Below, piece after piece: positions 30,880 through 33,137 of a stretch of 33,137 nt of DNA. A program made the position numbers and the translations under genes. Position 1 is the first letter of the stretch, and every line of letters starts with the position of its first letter. Under the pieces are notes generated by a model. It made no database searches. It had not been told where the DNA came from and saw only the letters and a list, made by a program, of their open reading frames with translations. This stretch comes from Zoogloea sp. (GTDB lineage Bacteria > Pseudomonadota > Gammaproteobacteria > Burkholderiales > Rhodocyclaceae): the NCBI GenBank assembly GCA_016789125.1, contig JAEUNU010000115.1:1-33137 (forward strand), written 5' to 3'.

Positions 30880-33137
30880 ATGAGCAGCGCAGCAAGCAGG
30901 TCCGGCGTCGGTGATGTCGCCAGCCGGCTGGCCTTCTTCAAGGGGCTCCAGGCGGTCACCAACCGGGTCCATGCGACCGAGAACATCGACGAGATCATCT
31001 TCGAGTTGTCGGCGGAGATATGTTCGCTGTTCGCCGCCGATCGCCTCACCATCTACGTGGTGGATGAGAGCCGCACCACCATCTCGTCGCGGGTCAAGAC
31101 CGGCCTGCACAGCATCCGCACGATCCGCCTGCCGATCGCCGAGAACAGCGTCGCCGGCTACGTCGCGCTCACCGGGCAGATGCTCAACATCCACGATGCC
31201 TACGACGAGCGCGAACTCAAGGCCATCTCGTCGCGCATGGAGTTCCGCCGTGAGGTGGACGACCGCACCGGCTACCGCTGCCACCAGATGCTCGTGGCCC
31301 CCATCGCCAGCCCGGACGACGGCGAGGTGCTCGGCGTGATCCAACTCATCAACACCCGCAATGGCGAGGTGTTTTCGGCGATTGCCGAGGAGGGCGTGCA
31401 GGGGCTGGGCCAGACCCTGGCGATCGCCTTCGCCCAGCGGCGTCATGCCCTGATCCAGCCCAAGTCGCGCTACGAGGGCCTGATCAACGACGGCAAGCTC
31501 ACCAGCGCAGAGCTCGAAGCCGCCACCAGTACCGCGCGGGAGCAGGGCGTTTCCCTCGAGCAGTATCTCATCGAGCACTTCAAGCTCAAGGCGTCCGACA
31601 TCGGCAGCGCCCTGTCGCGGTTTTTCGGGATTCCCTACGAGCCCTTCCGCCAGGATCGGGTCAAGCCCCTCGACCTGCTCAAGAACCTCAAGCGCGACTA
31701 CGTCCAGCAGGCCCAGTGGCTGCCCCTCGAGGAAAACACCGAAGGTCTCCTGATCCTCGTCACCGACCCCGAGCAGGCGATCGCCTCGCGGGTCGTGCAG
31801 AACGTCTTCCCCAAGGCCCACCCGGTTTACTGCGTGACGACCCAGGCGGAGTTCGCGCAGGCGGTTGCCCAGTTCTTTGGCACCGCCGCGGACGACGGCT
31901 CGGTGAGCGACATCCTGTCGGATCTCTCGGATGACGACGGCGACGGCACGACGACCCCCGAGGACGTTTCGGCGGCGGCCGACAACGAGCTGGTCAAACT
32001 GGTCAATCGCATCATCATCGACGCCTACCGCCAGGGCGCCTCCGACATCCACATCGAGCCGCGCCCCGGCAAGGAGAAGACCCAGATCCGCTTCCGCAAG
32101 GACGGCTCGCTGGTGCCCTACATCGAGGTGCCCGCCAGCTACCGCAGCCCCCTCGTCACGCGCATCAAGATCATGTGCGACCTCGACATCTCGGAGCGGC
32201 GCAAACCCCAGGACGGCAAGATCAAGTTCCGCCGCTTCGGCCCCCTCGACATCGAGCTGCGGGTGGCCACGGTGCCCACTACCGGCGGGATGGAAGACGT
32301 GGTGATGCGCCTGCTCGCCAACAGCGAGCCGCTGCCCCTGGAGCAGCTGGGCCTGTCGGAGGCAAACTTTGCGCGCCTCAAGGATGCGGTGGGCAAGCCC
32401 TACGGCATCTTCTTCGTGTGCGGCCCGACCGGCTCGGGCAAGACCACCACGCTGCACTCCATCCTCGGCTCGATCAACACCCCCGACACCAAGATCTGGA
32501 CCGCCGAAGATCCTGTTGAAATCACCCAGAAAGGCCTGCGCCAGGTCCAGGTGAACCGCAAGGCCGGGCTGGACTTCCCGACCGTGATGCGCTCCTTCCT
32601 GCGCGCCGACCCCGACGTGATCATGGTCGGCGAAATGCGCGACAAGGAAACCGTGTCGATCGGCCTCGAAGCCTCGCTCACCGGCCACCTGGTCTTCAGC
32701 ACCCTGCACACCAACAGCGCGCCGGAGTCCATCGTCCGCCTGCTCGACATGGGCATGGACCCGTTCAACTTTGCCGATGCCCTGCTCGGCGTGCTGGCCC
32801 AGCGCCTCGCCAAGCGCCTGTGCAGCAAGTGCAAGAAGGCCTACCACCCGGAAGAGGCCGAGATCCGCCATCTCCTCGACGAGTATTGCGAGGACCTCAT
32901 GCAGACCACGGCCTTCCGCGAAGACCCCGAGCGGGCGCGAGGCCAGATCCTCGATGCCTGGCGGCAACGCTATGGGGACAGCAAGGGCCGATTCACCCTC
33001 TACCAGCCGGTGGGGTGCGACAGCTGCACCGGCGGCTATCGCGGCCGGCTTGGCCTGCACGAACTGATGATCGGCACCGATCGGGTGAAGGAGCTCATCC
33101 AGGAGCGGGCGCGCGTCGCCAACCTGCTGTCGGTGGC
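30880..33137 (+). CDS. GAF-domain PilB/GspE-type secretion or pilus assembly ATPase (partial)
   Basis: The gene runs off the right edge; 752 residues are visible. It begins with a GAF domain (about 20-195; AADRLTIYVVDES, LGVIQLINTRNG). Next is a T2SSE/MshE-type N domain (about 205-345; SRFFGIPYEPFRQDRVKPL), and then the GspE/PilB ATPase with Walker A GPTGSGKTTT at 515-524, Asp box DIHIEPRPG near 390, Walker B DPDVIMVGEMRD near 580 and His box GHLVFSTLHTNSAPES near 605. Two CxxC pairs (LCSKCK and GCDSC) bracket a roughly 60-residue segment and fit the zinc-binding element of GspE/PilB. An N-terminal GAF on this ATPase is unusual and suggests small-molecule control. It closes the signalling island and may be its effector. 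Confidence 0.9.
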   Translation, partial: MSSAASRSGVGDVASRLAFFKGLQAVTNRVHATENIDEIIFELSAEICSLFAADRLTIYVVDESRTTISSRVKTGLHSIRTIRLPIAENSVAGYVALTGQMLNIHDAYDERELKAISSRMEFRREVDDRTGYRCHQMLVAPIASPDDGEVLGVIQLINTRNGEVFSAIAEEGVQGLGQTLAIAFAQRRHALIQPKSRYEGLINDGKLTSAELEAATSTAREQGVSLEQYLIEHFKLKASDIGSALSRFFGIPYEPFRQDRVKPLDLLKNLKRDYVQQAQWLPLEENTEGLLILVTDPEQAIASRVVQNVFPKAHPVYCVTTQAEFAQAVAQFFGTAADDGSVSDILSDLSDDDGDGTTTPEDVSAAADNELVKLVNRIIIDAYRQGASDIHIEPRPGKEKTQIRFRKDGSLVPYIEVPASYRSPLVTRIKIMCDLDISERRKPQDGKIKFRRFGPLDIELRVATVPTTGGMEDVVMRLLANSEPLPLEQLGLSEANFARLKDAVGKPYGIFFVCGPTGSGKTTTLHSILGSINTPDTKIWTAEDPVEITQKGLRQVQVNRKAGLDFPTVMRSFLRADPDVIMVGEMRDKETVSIGLEASLTGHLVFSTLHTNSAPESIVRLLDMGMDPFNFADALLGVLAQRLAKRLCSKCKKAYHPEEAEIRHLLDEYCEDLMQTTAFREDPERARGQILDAWRQRYGDSKGRFTLYQPVGCDSCTGGYRGRLGLHELMIGTDRVKELIQERARVANLLSV

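Noticed and set aside
30829-33060. Long minus-strand open frame (about 740 codons) opposite the GAF-ATPase gene
   Set aside because: Same antisense pattern (Val/Gly/His-rich, no motifs); the plus strand translates cleanly to an ATPase with Walker A and GAF domains running off the window.

Overview
The window is GC-rich, densely coded Gram-negative DNA. Its gene content (CDP-dideoxysugar O-antigen genes, TcdA, an RND pump, RsbW/SpoIIE-type partner-switching proteins and a PilB/GspE-type ATPase) suggests a betaproteobacterium, possibly Rhodocyclales (Azoarcus/Thauera/Zoogloea-like). That placement is an inference from gene style and composition; no rRNA or other marker gene is present.

Region 1 (1-12918, minus strand): a surface-glycan operon read right to left. 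The order is rfbF, rfbG, rfbH, a GNAT-aminotransferase fusion, a split transketolase pair, a GT2 glycosyltransferase, glf and a 1267-residue multi-domain glycosyltransferase. Neighbouring genes overlap or lie within about 10 bp, so they are probably co-transcribed and translationally coupled. RfbF/G/H should make CDP-4-keto-3,6-dideoxyglucose. The usual finishing 4-ketoreductase is absent. A transketolase-like pair and an aminotransferase/acyltransferase fusion are present instead, pointing to a branched and/or N-acylated deoxysugar. At the extreme left edge the operon abuts the 3' end of an IS4/Tn5-like transposase gene.

Region 2 (13056-17574): mostly unrelated housekeeping and accessory genes. 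These are a small secreted protein, a HAD phosphatase, tcdA (tRNA ct6A dehydratase), an M23 peptidase convergent with and overlapping tcdA, a short CbiX-like chelatase, and a pseudo-receiver/RsbW-like ATPase.

Region 3 (17606-22170): an RND efflux operon (adaptor, pump, small DUF2892/YgaP-like membrane protein). It is preceded by a perfect 16-bp inverted repeat that overlaps the predicted -10 element and the start codon, so it looks repressor-controlled and possibly leaderless.

Region 4 (22238-33137): a signalling island. It encodes a CHASE/multi-PAS histidine kinase, a receiver-RsbW-like ATPase, a receiver-PAS-SpoIIE phosphatase, a PrpC-type PP2C phosphatase, a tandem-FHA protein, a class-II phosphodiesterase-like metallo-hydrolase, and a GAF-containing PilB/GspE-type ATPase cut by the right edge. 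The first three genes resemble a split HsbR-type partner switch. The next ones form a Ser/Thr-phosphorylation readout (phosphatase and FHA) without a visible kinase. No anti-anti-sigma (STAS) protein or Ser/Thr kinase gene is in the window. I infer that this island controls a pilus or secretion ATPase, but this is untested.

No tRNA, rRNA or CRISPR array was seen, and no gene-free stretch exceeds about 210 bp.
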